Shown here piece after piece: positions 28,283 to 36,149 of a DNA stretch of 64,000 nucleotides (position 1 is the first letter of the stretch; every line of letters begins with the position of its first letter). Source of the stretch: Paucidesulfovibrio gracilis DSM 16080. Lineage in GTDB: Bacteria; Desulfobacterota; Desulfovibrionia; Desulfovibrionales; Desulfovibrionaceae. Location of the stretch: NCBI RefSeq assembly GCF_900167125.1, contig NZ_FUYC01000003.1, positions 310,001-374,000 of the forward strand, read 5' to 3'. Position numbers and translations under genes: made by a program. Under the pieces are notes generated by a model. The model was not told the origin of the DNA, did not search any database, and saw nothing but the letters and a program-made list of their open reading frames with translations.

Positions 28283-29047
28283 ATGAATGTAATCAAGGAC
28301 GACGTCGCGGTATTGGATGCCGCGGACATCTACTATCGGGAGTTCAACGAGCAGATTCGGGAACTGATCCGCCAGGGCGTCACCAGGTTCCAGCTCGACA
28401 ACGTCAATGGGCATCGCTACATCGCCACTGGGCTTGAAGGGGAGTTCCATTTTGTCATCAACGGCCTCCCGGGGCAGGATCTAGCCGCTTTCACCCGTGG
28501 GTCCGTCATCAGGGTGAACGGCAACGTTCAGGATGGTGTCGGCAACACCATGGATGACGGTAAAATTGTGGTGGACGGCATGGGTGGCGACGTTGTGGGC
28601 TACGCCATGCGAGGCGGTAAGATTTATATCCGTACCGATGTTGGCTACCGCGTGGGAATTCACATGAAGTCCTACCTCGACAGACGGCCCGTTATTGTTG
28701 TTGGCGGCAAGGCCGGGGATTTCCTCGGGGAATATATGGCCGGTGGAATTATTTTGCTTCTCGGGATGTTTTCTGATAAGCCAGATGCGCCGATTACGGG
28801 ACGAGGTCTTGGAACCGGTATGCATGGCGGCGTTATTTTCGTACGCGGCACCGTGCCGGAGCATCAGCTTGGGCCGGGATTGCGTGCGCAGCCGGTCAAT
28901 GCCGAAGACCTGGAAACCATTCGGGAACTTGTGCGGGACTATGCGACGGAACTGGACTTGGACCCCGAGGCCATTCTCGACGAGTCCTTTACAAAGATCC
29001 GTCCGTTTTCGCATCGTCCCTACGGCAATATGTATGTGCCGACCTAA
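28283..29047 (+). CDS. Glutamate synthase GXGXG-domain subunit (GltB3 type)
   Basis: 254 residues. It shows the repeated Gly-rich beta-helix of the glutamate synthase alpha-subunit C-terminus: GNVQDGVGNTMDDGKIVV, MGGDVVGYAMRGGKIYI, GKAGDFLGEYMAGGIILL and GRGLGTGMHGGVIFV. The domain is structural and helps hold the ammonia tunnel. The ATG directly follows the stop of the glutaminase gene (no gap), so coupling is strong. Last gene of the operon; yajC starts 25 bases later, so read-through into the Sec genes is possible. Confidence 0.92.
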   Translation: MNVIKDDVAVLDAADIYYREFNEQIRELIRQGVTRFQLDNVNGHRYIATGLEGEFHFVINGLPGQDLAAFTRGSVIRVNGNVQDGVGNTMDDGKIVVDGMGGDVVGYAMRGGKIYIRTDVGYRVGIHMKSYLDRRPVIVVGGKAGDFLGEYMAGGIILLLGMFSDKPDAPITGRGLGTGMHGGVIFVRGTVPEHQLGPGLRAQPVNAEDLETIRELVRDYATELDLDPEAILDESFTKIRPFSHRPYGNMYVPT

Positions 29048-29071
29048 GACGCACCGATTTCAGGAGGAATC

Positions 29072-29407
29072 ATGTTCACTTCCATCGCTCACGCCATGGG
29101 CGCCCAGCCGGGCGGCCAGGCCGCTGCCCCGGACGGAATCGCGGGCCTGCTCGCCGGGCCTTTGCCTATGCTCATTCTCATGTTCGCCATTTTCTATTTT
29201 CTGCTCATCCGTCCGCAGCAGAAAAAAGCCAAGCAGCATAAAGAAATGCTCGCGGCTTTGAAAGTTGGCGACAAAGTCATGACCGGCGGCGGCTTTTACG
29301 GTCGCATCAAGGCCATCGATCAAGATGTCCTGACCGTGGAACTCTCCGAAAATGTTGAAGTCAAACTCAATCGGGGATACATCGCCGGACCGTCCGACAC
29401 CAAGTAA
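29072..29407 (+). CDS. yajC: Preprotein translocase subunit YajC
   Basis: 111 residues. A Gly/Ala-rich N-terminus is followed by one transmembrane helix (LPMLILMFAIFYFLLIRPQQ) and the typical basic stretch KKAKQHKEMLAALKVGDKV, then a small cytoplasmic beta domain. Accessory subunit of the SecDF complex. AGGAGG lies seven bases upstream of the start. It is followed by a 127-base leader and secD. Confidence 0.95.
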   Translation: MFTSIAHAMGAQPGGQAAAPDGIAGLLAGPLPMLILMFAIFYFLLIRPQQKKAKQHKEMLAALKVGDKVMTGGGFYGRIKAIDQDVLTVELSENVEVKLNRGYIAGPSDTK

Positions 29408-29437
29408 TACGTCTGCGGCCTTCACGATTGACGAAAG

Positions 29438-29490
29438 GGCAAGCATGCGGCTGCGTCGGGCTTACCGTCCTCCGGTCGCACTTGCCTTTT
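29438..29490 (+). terminator. Terminator/attenuator-like hairpin between yajC and secD
   Basis: GGCAAG (29438-29443) pairs with CTTGCC (29481-29486), extended by TGCG/CGCA, and is followed by TTTT. A second perfect hairpin ATGCGT / ACGCAT lies at 29491-29506. It could end some transcripts before secD. Confidence 0.5.
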
Positions 29491-29510
29491 ATGCGTCTTT
29501 ACGCATGTGA
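29445..29510 (+). CDS. Possible 21-residue leader peptide upstream of secD
   Basis: ATG at 29445 with AAGGG a few bases upstream, 21 codons, then TGA. The peptide is basic at the start (Arg2, Arg4, Arg5), contains Arg-Pro-Pro at residues 8-10, and a hydrophobic Val-Ala-Leu-Ala-Phe-Tyr stretch after it. The ORF covers almost all of the terminator-like hairpin, so its translation would open that structure. No homology is known to me; it may be a chance ORF. Confidence 0.3.
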   Translation: MRLRRAYRPPVALAFYASLRM

Positions 29511-29534
29511 GAACCCTCGCCAAGGAAACTCTCA

Positions 29535-31106
29535 ATGAATTCGATTCTGCGCTGGAAAATCGTCCTGACTGTGGCGGTCGTTGTTCTGGGCGTCTACCTT
29601 GCTTTGCCTTCGCTTCCCGGCGTCAAAGGCTCCGCAATGGATAAATTTTTGCCCAACGACGCCATTAACCTGGGCCTGGATCTCAAGGGCGGCATCTTTC
29701 TGACCCTTGAAGTAGATATGGATAAGGCCGTAGAAACCAAACTGGGCAGATTGGCTCAAGAGCTTAAGGATTACGCCGAAGAACGTGGTGTGGGATTCCT
29801 GAATCCCAAGGTGCTTGAGGATCGTTCCGTCGAAGTCAATCTGCACGACACCTCACATCAGGACACCTTCGACGCCTTGTTGGAGGAAAATTTCTCCGTA
29901 TTCACCCCCACCATCACTCCCCTGTCCTCAGGCGGGGTGAGCTACTCCCTGCGTGTTTCCCAAAACTACCTGGATCGTTTCAAGCAGGAAACCATGCGGC
30001 AAACCGTGGACATCGTTCGGAACCGAATCGACCGTCGGGGAGTTGTTGAACCGGACATTCGCCAGCAGGAAGGCAACCGGATTCAGATTCAGTTGCCCGG
30101 TATGGAAGACGCGGAGCAGGCTATCAGCGTCATCACGCAGATGGGACAGCTTGAGTTTAAGATCGAGGCCTCAGGCGTGAGCGTGGAGCAGGCCCGAAAC
30201 AACCCACTCGAATACGAAGTCGCCTTTGTTCAAGACGATCCCGGCGCTCCCATCGTACTGCGGAAAAACCCGGTGCTTACCGGCGAGTACATCGCTGACG
30301 CCGCACCGAACTTTGATCGCAACAACCGTCCCTACGTCTTGCTGGAGCTTGACGGACGCGGCGCCACCATCTTTGAACAAGTTACCGCGGCAAACGTGAA
30401 CAAGCGTCTCGCCATTATCTTGGATGGAAAAGTCTATTCAGCTCCGGTAATCAATGAACGCATCGGCGGCGGCAGGGCCAGCATCAGCGGCAACTTTACC
30501 GTGCAAAAGGCCAAGGATTTGGTCACGGTGCTTAAAGACGCGTTGCCCGCGCCCGTTGAAAAGGTTGCCGAGTCCACCATCGGTCCGTCTCTCGGACAGG
30601 AGTCCATTGATAAGGGCATCAACGCTGCCGTGATCGGTCTCTCCCTGGTGATCATATTCATGGTCATCTACTATGGAATGGCCGGTGTGTTTGCGGACAC
30701 GGTGTTGTTGCTCAACCTGGTTTTGATCATGGCGGGACTCGCCGCTTTCGGGGCCACCCTGACCTTGCCGGGCATTGCCGGTATTATCCTGACCATCGGT
30801 ATGGCTGTGGACGCCAACGTGATCATCTTCGAGCGCATACGTGAAGAGTTGCGTCGCGGACTTACACCTAAGGCCGCTGTTCAGGAAGGATTTGGGCGAG
30901 CTACGTTGACCATTTTGGACGCCAACGTGACCACGGTTATCGCTGCCATCATCTTATATCAATTCGGTACCGGTCCCATTCGCGGTTTTGCCGTGACTCT
31001 GACGCTCGGTATCATCACCTCCATGTTCACGGCCATCTTCGTTTCCCGCGTCTTTTTCGACATCTACACGCGGAACAAGGGTTCCCAGGCCAAGATCAGC
31101 ATTTAA
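29535..31106 (+). CDS. secD: Protein translocase subunit SecD
   Basis: 523 residues. One N-terminal transmembrane helix, the LGLDLKGGIFLTLEVD motif, the large periplasmic P1 domain, then five helices in the RND fold (IGLSLVIIFMVIYYG, LTLPGIAGIILTIGMAVDANVIIFERIREE). The conserved aspartate and arginine of the proton path are in GMAVDANVIIFERIRE. It uses proton motive force to pull secreted proteins from SecYEG. secF follows after 12 bases. Confidence 0.97.
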   Translation: MNSILRWKIVLTVAVVVLGVYLALPSLPGVKGSAMDKFLPNDAINLGLDLKGGIFLTLEVDMDKAVETKLGRLAQELKDYAEERGVGFLNPKVLEDRSVEVNLHDTSHQDTFDALLEENFSVFTPTITPLSSGGVSYSLRVSQNYLDRFKQETMRQTVDIVRNRIDRRGVVEPDIRQQEGNRIQIQLPGMEDAEQAISVITQMGQLEFKIEASGVSVEQARNNPLEYEVAFVQDDPGAPIVLRKNPVLTGEYIADAAPNFDRNNRPYVLLELDGRGATIFEQVTAANVNKRLAIILDGKVYSAPVINERIGGGRASISGNFTVQKAKDLVTVLKDALPAPVEKVAESTIGPSLGQESIDKGINAAVIGLSLVIIFMVIYYGMAGVFADTVLLLNLVLIMAGLAAFGATLTLPGIAGIILTIGMAVDANVIIFERIREELRRGLTPKAAVQEGFGRATLTILDANVTTVIAAIILYQFGTGPIRGFAVTLTLGIITSMFTAIFVSRVFFDIYTRNKGSQAKISI

Positions 31107-31118
31107 GGGAGGCACAAT

Positions 31119-32192
31119 ATGGGACTGCAAATCATCAAACCGAACACCAGGATCGACTTTATCGGGTTTCGCCGCATAGCGTTCCTGATTTCCGCTCTGG
31201 TTATCGCCGTGGGCATCGTCTCCCTGGTTGGAAAGGGCGGCCCTCGCTACGGCATCGACTTTGCCGGGGGCATCATCATTCAGGCCAAAGTACACGCCGA
31301 GGAGCACCTGGATGTGCGAGACGTGCAGGACGCCATGAAGGCCGTGGAATTGCCTGGCCTTGTGGTCCAGGAAATCCTGAATGAAAAAAACGAATTCCTG
31401 ATTCGCACGTCGGCATCCGATGTGGATACGGAAGTGGTGCGCAACCAAGTTATGGAGAATGTCTCATCAGCCTTCAATGGTGCCGAAGTGGAAGTTCGCC
31501 GCACGGAGATGGTGGGACCGAAAGTATCCGACGACCTGCGCACAAAAGCTCTGGAAGCTCTGTTTTATGCGGTTTTGCTCATTGCGATCTATATTTCCGG
31601 ACGCTTTGAACAACGATGGATGGCCGCCGCGATCATGGCTGGGGGACTCTTCGCCGGTATTACAGCGCTTCAGTTCCTCGGTCTGTCCATCACCTTCCTG
31701 ATCTTCGGCGCCCTGGCCATTACTCTTGGTCTTTGTTGGTACTTGAAGCTCAATTACGCATTGGGAGCCGTTGCCGCGCTTCTACATGACGTCATGATCA
31801 CCGTGGGTGTTTTCTCCTTGCTCGACAAAGAGTTCGATTTGACCATCATCGCGGCTTTGTTGACCATTATTGGATACTCTCTCAACGACACCATCATCGT
31901 CTTTGACCGTATCCGTGAAAACATCAAAGGCCAGAGCGACGAACACCTCAAGGACATCATCAACATCAGCGTGAACCAGACCTTGTCACGAACCATTCTG
32001 ACATCTGGTACCACGTTGTTGGTTGTGGCCGCGTTGTTCATTTTCGGTGGAGGCGCTATCCACGATTTTGCGCTGGCACTGCTTGTCGGCATTTTTGTGG
32101 GAACCTATTCCTCGGTCTTCGTGGCCAGCCCGGTTCTGCTTGGCTTCGGACCGACTATGCCAGCGGATGCCCCAAAGGAAGCAGCCGCGTAA
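31119..32192 (+). CDS. secF: Protein translocase subunit SecF
   Basis: 357 residues. It has an N-terminal helix, GIDFAGGIIIQ, a short periplasmic domain and the five-helix RND bundle with ALLHDVMITVGVFSLL and IGYSLNDTIIVFDRIREN. It partners SecD. AGGGAGG is in the right position before the ATG at 31119. A strong terminator lies 21 bases after the stop. Confidence 0.97.
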   Translation: MGLQIIKPNTRIDFIGFRRIAFLISALVIAVGIVSLVGKGGPRYGIDFAGGIIIQAKVHAEEHLDVRDVQDAMKAVELPGLVVQEILNEKNEFLIRTSASDVDTEVVRNQVMENVSSAFNGAEVEVRRTEMVGPKVSDDLRTKALEALFYAVLLIAIYISGRFEQRWMAAAIMAGGLFAGITALQFLGLSITFLIFGALAITLGLCWYLKLNYALGAVAALLHDVMITVGVFSLLDKEFDLTIIAALLTIIGYSLNDTIIVFDRIRENIKGQSDEHLKDIINISVNQTLSRTILTSGTTLLVVAALFIFGGGAIHDFALALLVGIFVGTYSSVFVASPVLLGFGPTMPADAPKEAAA

Positions 32193-32213
32193 CCGTTTAC
32201 TGAGTAACAATAG

Positions 32214-32250
32214 AGCCGCTCTGCACCTTCGGGTGTGGAGCGGCTTTTTT
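32214..32250 (+). terminator. Terminator after secF
   Basis: AGCCGCTC / GAGCGGCT with inner CACC/GGTG pairing around a TTCG loop, followed by a T-run. A textbook intrinsic terminator. Confidence 0.92.
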
Positions 32251-32277
32251 ATATCGTATTGGGAAAAAGATAATATA

Positions 32278-33348
32278 TCAGTGATGGACCAAGCGGTTCC
32301 AAAATGAAGAGAAGACACGAGGGGCTGCGGCGCGTTCTAACACAAAGCATCCTACGACAAAAATCGGGAAAAGCAGAAGATAGGGAAGGATATTGATGTC
32401 AGATGTTCCTGAAAATAATGAAACCCGACTCAACGCCGTGGTATACATCCCTTCATAAATGTAGATGGCCAAGGAGATTTTACCCATAAAGCAGAAGATC
32501 GATGCAAGCGGAAGTTTCCAATCATGCTGGAAGAAAAGCACCGCAACAAGGAAAAGCATGGCATACAATCCTATCGGGATCGCGATTTCCCAAATCGGGG
32601 GCAACGTTTGCAGTTTTGGTACAGTTGTAGCTGCCGCTTGTGTCAGTCGGGCAATGATGCAAAGTGCTGCAAAGCAGAAGCAGGAAATCACAAAAAGCGG
32701 AGTGGATCGGCGCCATTGTCGATAGTACAACACTTTAGCGTAGTACATGCCAAAAGCAAAAAGAAAGATATGCCCACAATAGACAAAAAGATACATCCAA
32801 CAGCGAATCTTAGGAACATCCAGGAAAGAAAATGCAATATTGAGAGCCATAACACTTCCAATTGAAAAGAATAGGAAATGTTTCTCTAATAATTGCAAAA
32901 GCCAAAATAAGATTGGTGCCGCAATATAACACATGACAATCGCAGGTAAAAACCAGTGGTAAGCTGGGTCATGAAATTGCAGCAAAAGAATTTGCGATAG
33001 CTGCAAATTCTGCAAGGTTACCCCTGGATCAAACAAAAGATTCAATATGAGCCAAAGCCAATATAATGGAAAAAGCCGAAGTGCTCGTTTGCCAAAGAAG
33101 CTGATCAGTCCGTGGCCGATGCCATTGTTTGCAAGACGGTTGTTAAGGGAATGGTAAATTCCGTAACCGGAGACAATAAAAAAGAAAGCGATCAAATAGC
33201 CCGGATGCGTCGGGATCGAATGTTCCATAAAGCGCGAAGAAAAATGCCCAATCGCCACGGCAAACACTGCGAGACCGCGAATGTAGTTGATTCGGCGCGA
33301 TAGCCCGGTCTGGGCTTTGGGTATGCCTTGTGCCTCGATTTGTGACAT
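32278..33348 (-). CDS. Acyltransferase family 3 membrane protein
   Basis: 356 residues with about ten hydrophobic helices. The N-terminal INYIRGLAVFAVAIGHF resembles the RxxAxxxVxxxH signature of acyltransferase-3 proteins, with the likely catalytic His in AIGHFSS. Such proteins O-acetylate or O-acylate surface polysaccharides or lipid-linked sugars; the target here is unknown. It is visibly AT-richer than its neighbours, with more Ile, Phe and Tyr codons, and stands alone between secF and adk with its own promoter, so it may have been acquired by transfer. Confidence 0.88.
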   Translation of the reverse strand: MSQIEAQGIPKAQTGLSRRINYIRGLAVFAVAIGHFSSRFMEHSIPTHPGYLIAFFFIVSGYGIYHSLNNRLANNGIGHGLISFFGKRALRLFPLYWLWLILNLLFDPGVTLQNLQLSQILLLQFHDPAYHWFLPAIVMCYIAAPILFWLLQLLEKHFLFFSIGSVMALNIAFSFLDVPKIRCWMYLFVYCGHIFLFAFGMYYAKVLYYRQWRRSTPLFVISCFCFAALCIIARLTQAAATTVPKLQTLPPIWEIAIPIGLYAMLFLVAVLFFQHDWKLPLASIFCFMGKISLAIYIYEGMYTTALSRVSLFSGTSDINILPYLLLFPIFVVGCFVLERAAAPRVFSSFWNRLVHH

Positions 33349-33379
33349 GCTGCAGCCTCACTTTATTCCATGCTGGCAT

Positions 33380-33409
33380 TGTATAGCCTGCTTATGGAAA
33401 CCGTGTCAA
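33380..33409 (-). promoter_or_regulatory. Sigma-70 promoter of the acyltransferase gene
   Basis: On the minus strand TTGACA (33409-33404), 18-base spacer, TATACA (33385-33380), 31 bases upstream of the ATG. The -35 box matches consensus exactly. Confidence 0.65.
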
Positions 33410-33429
33410 AATGGAACCCATGATGCAAA

Positions 33430-33459
33430 CAGCCCGTGAGAGCGAACTCCCACGGGCTG
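33430..33459 (-). terminator. Terminator after adk
   Basis: CAGCCCGTG / CACGGGCTG with a 12-base loop, 26 bases past the adk stop. It is followed by TTTGC on the minus strand; on the plus strand a TTTTTTT tract begins two bases after the stem, so it could work in both directions. Confidence 0.75.
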
Positions 33460-33484
33460 TCTTTTTTTGAAACGAAGCCGGAGA

Positions 33485-34156
33485 CTAAGAGAGCTGGCCC
33501 AACAGGGTCTGCTTGATTTCGTCAATCGTTCCTTCGCCGTCCAGTTCAATGTACGTGAAGCCGGCATCGGCGGCCTTGTTCTTGTAGAAGTAGGCAGCGG
33601 CCAGGGTGCCGGTTTCATCGTTGTAGTAGATGTCGTGGCGCTTGTTAATGGCCTCTTCGTCCACGTCATCGGCGCGCTCAGAAAGCTCGCCACCGCAAAC
33701 ACGGCACTTTCCGTCCTTAGGAGCGATGGCCGGGATACCGACGTTATTGGGATGGTTGGGATCGTTGGCGCAGAGGCGGCGGCCCATGATGCGGGCGGCA
33801 GCCACCTGGCGCGGCAACAGGATCTCGATCACGTAGTCGAGCTTGACGCCATCCTTCTGCAAAGCATCCCAGAGCTTCTCCGCCTGCGCGATGGAGCGGG
33901 GGAACCCGTCCAACAGCCACCCATTAGGGCTTGCGTTTTTGAGCACGTCCAGCACCATGGGGATGGTGATGTCATCCGGGACCAACTCACCCTTATCGAT
34001 GTATTCCTTGGCCTTGAGGCCCAGTTCCGTGCCGCCGCCAATGTGCTTGCGGAAAATGGCACCGGATTCAATGTGATCCAGGTCGTATTTTTCTTTGACC
34101 AGGGAACCCTGCGTACCTTTACCGCTACCGTTGGGGCCGAAAATCAGAATGTTCAC
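33485..34156 (-). CDS. adk: Adenylate kinase
   Basis: 223 residues from the GTG at 34156, which has AGGAGG six bases upstream; the open frame continues 15 codons further but without support. P-loop GPNGSGKGTQ, the AMP-binding LLDGFPRSIAQAE and a lid region with Cys residues (GRRLCAND..., CRVCGGEL) that could bind zinc. It interconverts ATP, ADP and AMP. It has its own promoter and terminator and lies opposite to the membrane protein gene upstream. Confidence 0.95.
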   Translation of the reverse strand: MNILIFGPNGSGKGTQGSLVKEKYDLDHIESGAIFRKHIGGGTELGLKAKEYIDKGELVPDDITIPMVLDVLKNASPNGWLLDGFPRSIAQAEKLWDALQKDGVKLDYVIEILLPRQVAAARIMGRRLCANDPNHPNNVGIPAIAPKDGKCRVCGGELSERADDVDEEAINKRHDIYYNDETGTLAAAYFYKNKAADAGFTYIELDGEGTIDEIKQTLLGQLS

Positions 34157-34200
34157 GCTCTTCCTCCTAGAAAAATCGATTGTGCAAAACGTAACAAGCA

Positions 34201-34229
34201 TCCATATCCCTTGATAGAAAGGCTGTCAA
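34201..34229 (-). promoter_or_regulatory. Sigma-70 promoter of adk
   Basis: TTGACA (34229-34224), 17-base spacer, TATGGA (34206-34201) on the minus strand, 45 bases upstream of the GTG start. Confidence 0.65.
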
Positions 34230-34303
34230 TGCCCGCCCTGTCGCGGGGTTGCGTGTTTTCATTTATCCATATCTCTGATACGTAGTTTTGCAGAGGTGCG
34301 TTA

Positions 34304-34711
34304 ATGAGTGGAATGAATTTGGAACGATGTGGCCGCGCTGCCTGGTTACTAGGACTTGTGGGAGTTGCCATCTGGTTGCCCATCGTGGCCTGGGCGCTGC
34401 TGGAGGCCGGAGACGTTACAGGTGGAATCGTTGCCACGGCTTGGTTTGGTGCTGGAGTTGGTCTGGCCTGGTATCTCGCTCCATGGCGAAACAAAAACAC
34501 ACCGCTCTGGAAACCGCTGAGTATCTGCTTGGGAAGTGTGGTCATTGCGGCCACATTTTTCACTTACCGCTATGATCTGCATGAGGGGCAGGGCAGTTCT
34601 TTCCTCTGGAGCATGGCTGTCCTGTTGGTCATGTTTTTGCCAGCGTTTCTCGCCGGACGTAAGCGGTGGTATGAACTTTTTCCTGACCAGAAAGATGAAA
34701 AGGCAAGGTAA
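34304..34711 (+). CDS. Small four-helix membrane protein, function unknown
   Basis: 135 residues. There are four hydrophobic segments at about residues 12-35, 39-61, 71-88 and 101-119, with a basic, charged C-terminus. No family recognised. A GAGG lies eight bases upstream of the ATG. It stands alone between divergent adk and convergent tilS. I see no sign that it belongs to a known transporter class. Confidence 0.7.
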   Translation: MSGMNLERCGRAAWLLGLVGVAIWLPIVAWALLEAGDVTGGIVATAWFGAGVGLAWYLAPWRNKNTPLWKPLSICLGSVVIAATFFTYRYDLHEGQGSSFLWSMAVLLVMFLPAFLAGRKRWYELFPDQKDEKAR

Positions 34712-34744
34712 ACCCCGAAGCAGAATCTGCCCGATTTGGATTCC

Positions 34745-35770
34745 CTATGATGGATTCCACCGGGGATCCGGTCCAAAATGAATTCCTTTGGAATCGCTCC
34801 GACCGACTTTCCGTCCGGGAAATTGCAATGTGGCAGGTTTGCCGGAGAGAAACGCCGCGTCCAACCGAAGTAAAGTGTCCGTCAACACCTGTCCGGGACC
34901 GAGCTTATCCAAGGCTGATTTATAGAGTCGGAGTCGTTCGGCTTGGTGTAGGTTCGCCAATCGGTCCCGGGACAAAAAGAATGGCTCATCCTTACTACCA
35001 GGGAAATTTCCAAGACGCTGCTCCCAATAGGCACGGTCCACCCCGGCTTGCCGCCAAATGCGGTTGATTCCTTTCAGAAAATTTGGATTTTCTTCCAAGA
35101 TCAAGGGCAACAAGGAGTGGCGTATGCGATTTCTTGCAAACCGTACGTCCGTGTTGGAATCATCTTCCCGCCAGGGAATGTGAAGTGTCTGAAGAAAATG
35201 GATTAGATCGGATCTAGGGATCGACAATAGCGGCCGAACCAATCGGCGTTGCGCGTCATGGGCCGTCATGCCGCCCAGGCCGGGCCAGCCTGTTCCACGG
35301 CACAACCGTAGCAGCACGTCTTCCGCCAAATCATTGAGGTGATGCGCCGTTGCCACAAACGGCAACCCTGTTTCCATACGAATTTTTTCAAAAAAAGCAT
35401 AGCGCAGCTTCCGTCCGGTCTCCTCCCAACCCAAGCCGAGCCGGGAAGCTGTAAAAGCTACGTCCGCACGTTCGGAAAAAAAAGGCACATCCAATGCAAC
35501 GCAGAGATCCTTGACAAAAACGGCGTCTTCCGATGATTCGACCCGAAGGCCGTGATCAAGATGCGCCACGGCCATGCTTCCACCGTGGCGTTGCATCAGG
35601 CAATGCCAGATAATGGTCAGAGCCGTGGAGTCCGCACCACCGGAACACGCGACCACGAGGCCGGTTCTGGGGTCGATCCCAAGCTCTTCAGAAACAAAAC
35701 GCTCCACGTCCAAACAAAGGTGTGCGGCCCAGGGAGGCAGTTCCTGAAGAAAGCGGGGGACTGAGAACAT
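34745..35770 (-). CDS. tilS: tRNA(Ile)-lysidine synthase
   Basis: About 341 residues from the ATG at 35770 (MFSVPRFL); a GTG four codons upstream is open too. The PP-loop is CSGGADST, followed by HLDHGLR, TAHHLNDLAEDVLLRL and GGM, and RFARNRIRHSLLPLI, all TilS features. It converts C34 of tRNA-Ile(CAU) to lysidine so that it reads AUA. The C-terminal substrate domain is short. It is followed by no other gene on this strand; the upstream unknown gene ends 20 bases away. Confidence 0.93.
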   Translation of the reverse strand: MFSVPRFLQELPPWAAHLCLDVERFVSEELGIDPRTGLVVACSGGADSTALTIIWHCLMQRHGGSMAVAHLDHGLRVESSEDAVFVKDLCVALDVPFFSERADVAFTASRLGLGWEETGRKLRYAFFEKIRMETGLPFVATAHHLNDLAEDVLLRLCRGTGWPGLGGMTAHDAQRRLVRPLLSIPRSDLIHFLQTLHIPWREDDSNTDVRFARNRIRHSLLPLILEENPNFLKGINRIWRQAGVDRAYWEQRLGNFPGSKDEPFFLSRDRLANLHQAERLRLYKSALDKLGPGQVLTDTLLRLDAAFLSGKPATLQFPGRKVGRSDSKGIHFGPDPRWNPS

Positions 35771-35790
35771 CAAACCGGCCACCCTGTCGA

Positions 35791-36138
35791 TTATGCAGGG
35801 ACGTCTTGTGCCTGGAAGATCTCGTCAATGAGATTGATGGCCCATTCCCGAGCAGCGGGGGAGGCGTAGGCAACGCAGGAACAACGCATCCGGTTGCGCG
35901 CCCGGACCAAAAGTTCCAGTTTAAAATCAGAGCATTCAGGTCGGTCGATCCGTTCAAGGGCCATCATGTACGGACCGCAAGAATCCAGATGTTCCTGTTG
36001 TTCCTGCTCAAGCAATGCTTCGGAAATAGGAACATACCAAATGCCTTCAATGGGACCTTTCCATCCACGCTGGTCAAGTGTCTTGGCGATGATATCAGCG
36101 TGTTCCCGGGGTATATCTTCAATACAGTAGGTGCGCAT
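35791..36138 (-). CDS. Conserved-looking hypothetical protein
   Basis: 115 residues, MRTYCIEDIPREHADII at the N-terminus, predicted soluble alpha/beta. Residues Cys54, Cys69, Cys85 and Cys87 do not form a recognised metal motif. It lies 11 bases after hemA and 20 bases before tilS on the same strand, so it is likely cotranscribed with the hemA cluster. I do not recognise the family. Confidence 0.75.
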   Translation of the reverse strand: MRTYCIEDIPREHADIIAKTLDQRGWKGPIEGIWYVPISEALLEQEQQEHLDSCGPYMMALERIDRPECSDFKLELLVRARNRMRCSCVAYASPAAREWAINLIDEIFQAQDVPA

Positions 36139-36149
36139 AAAATCCTCGT

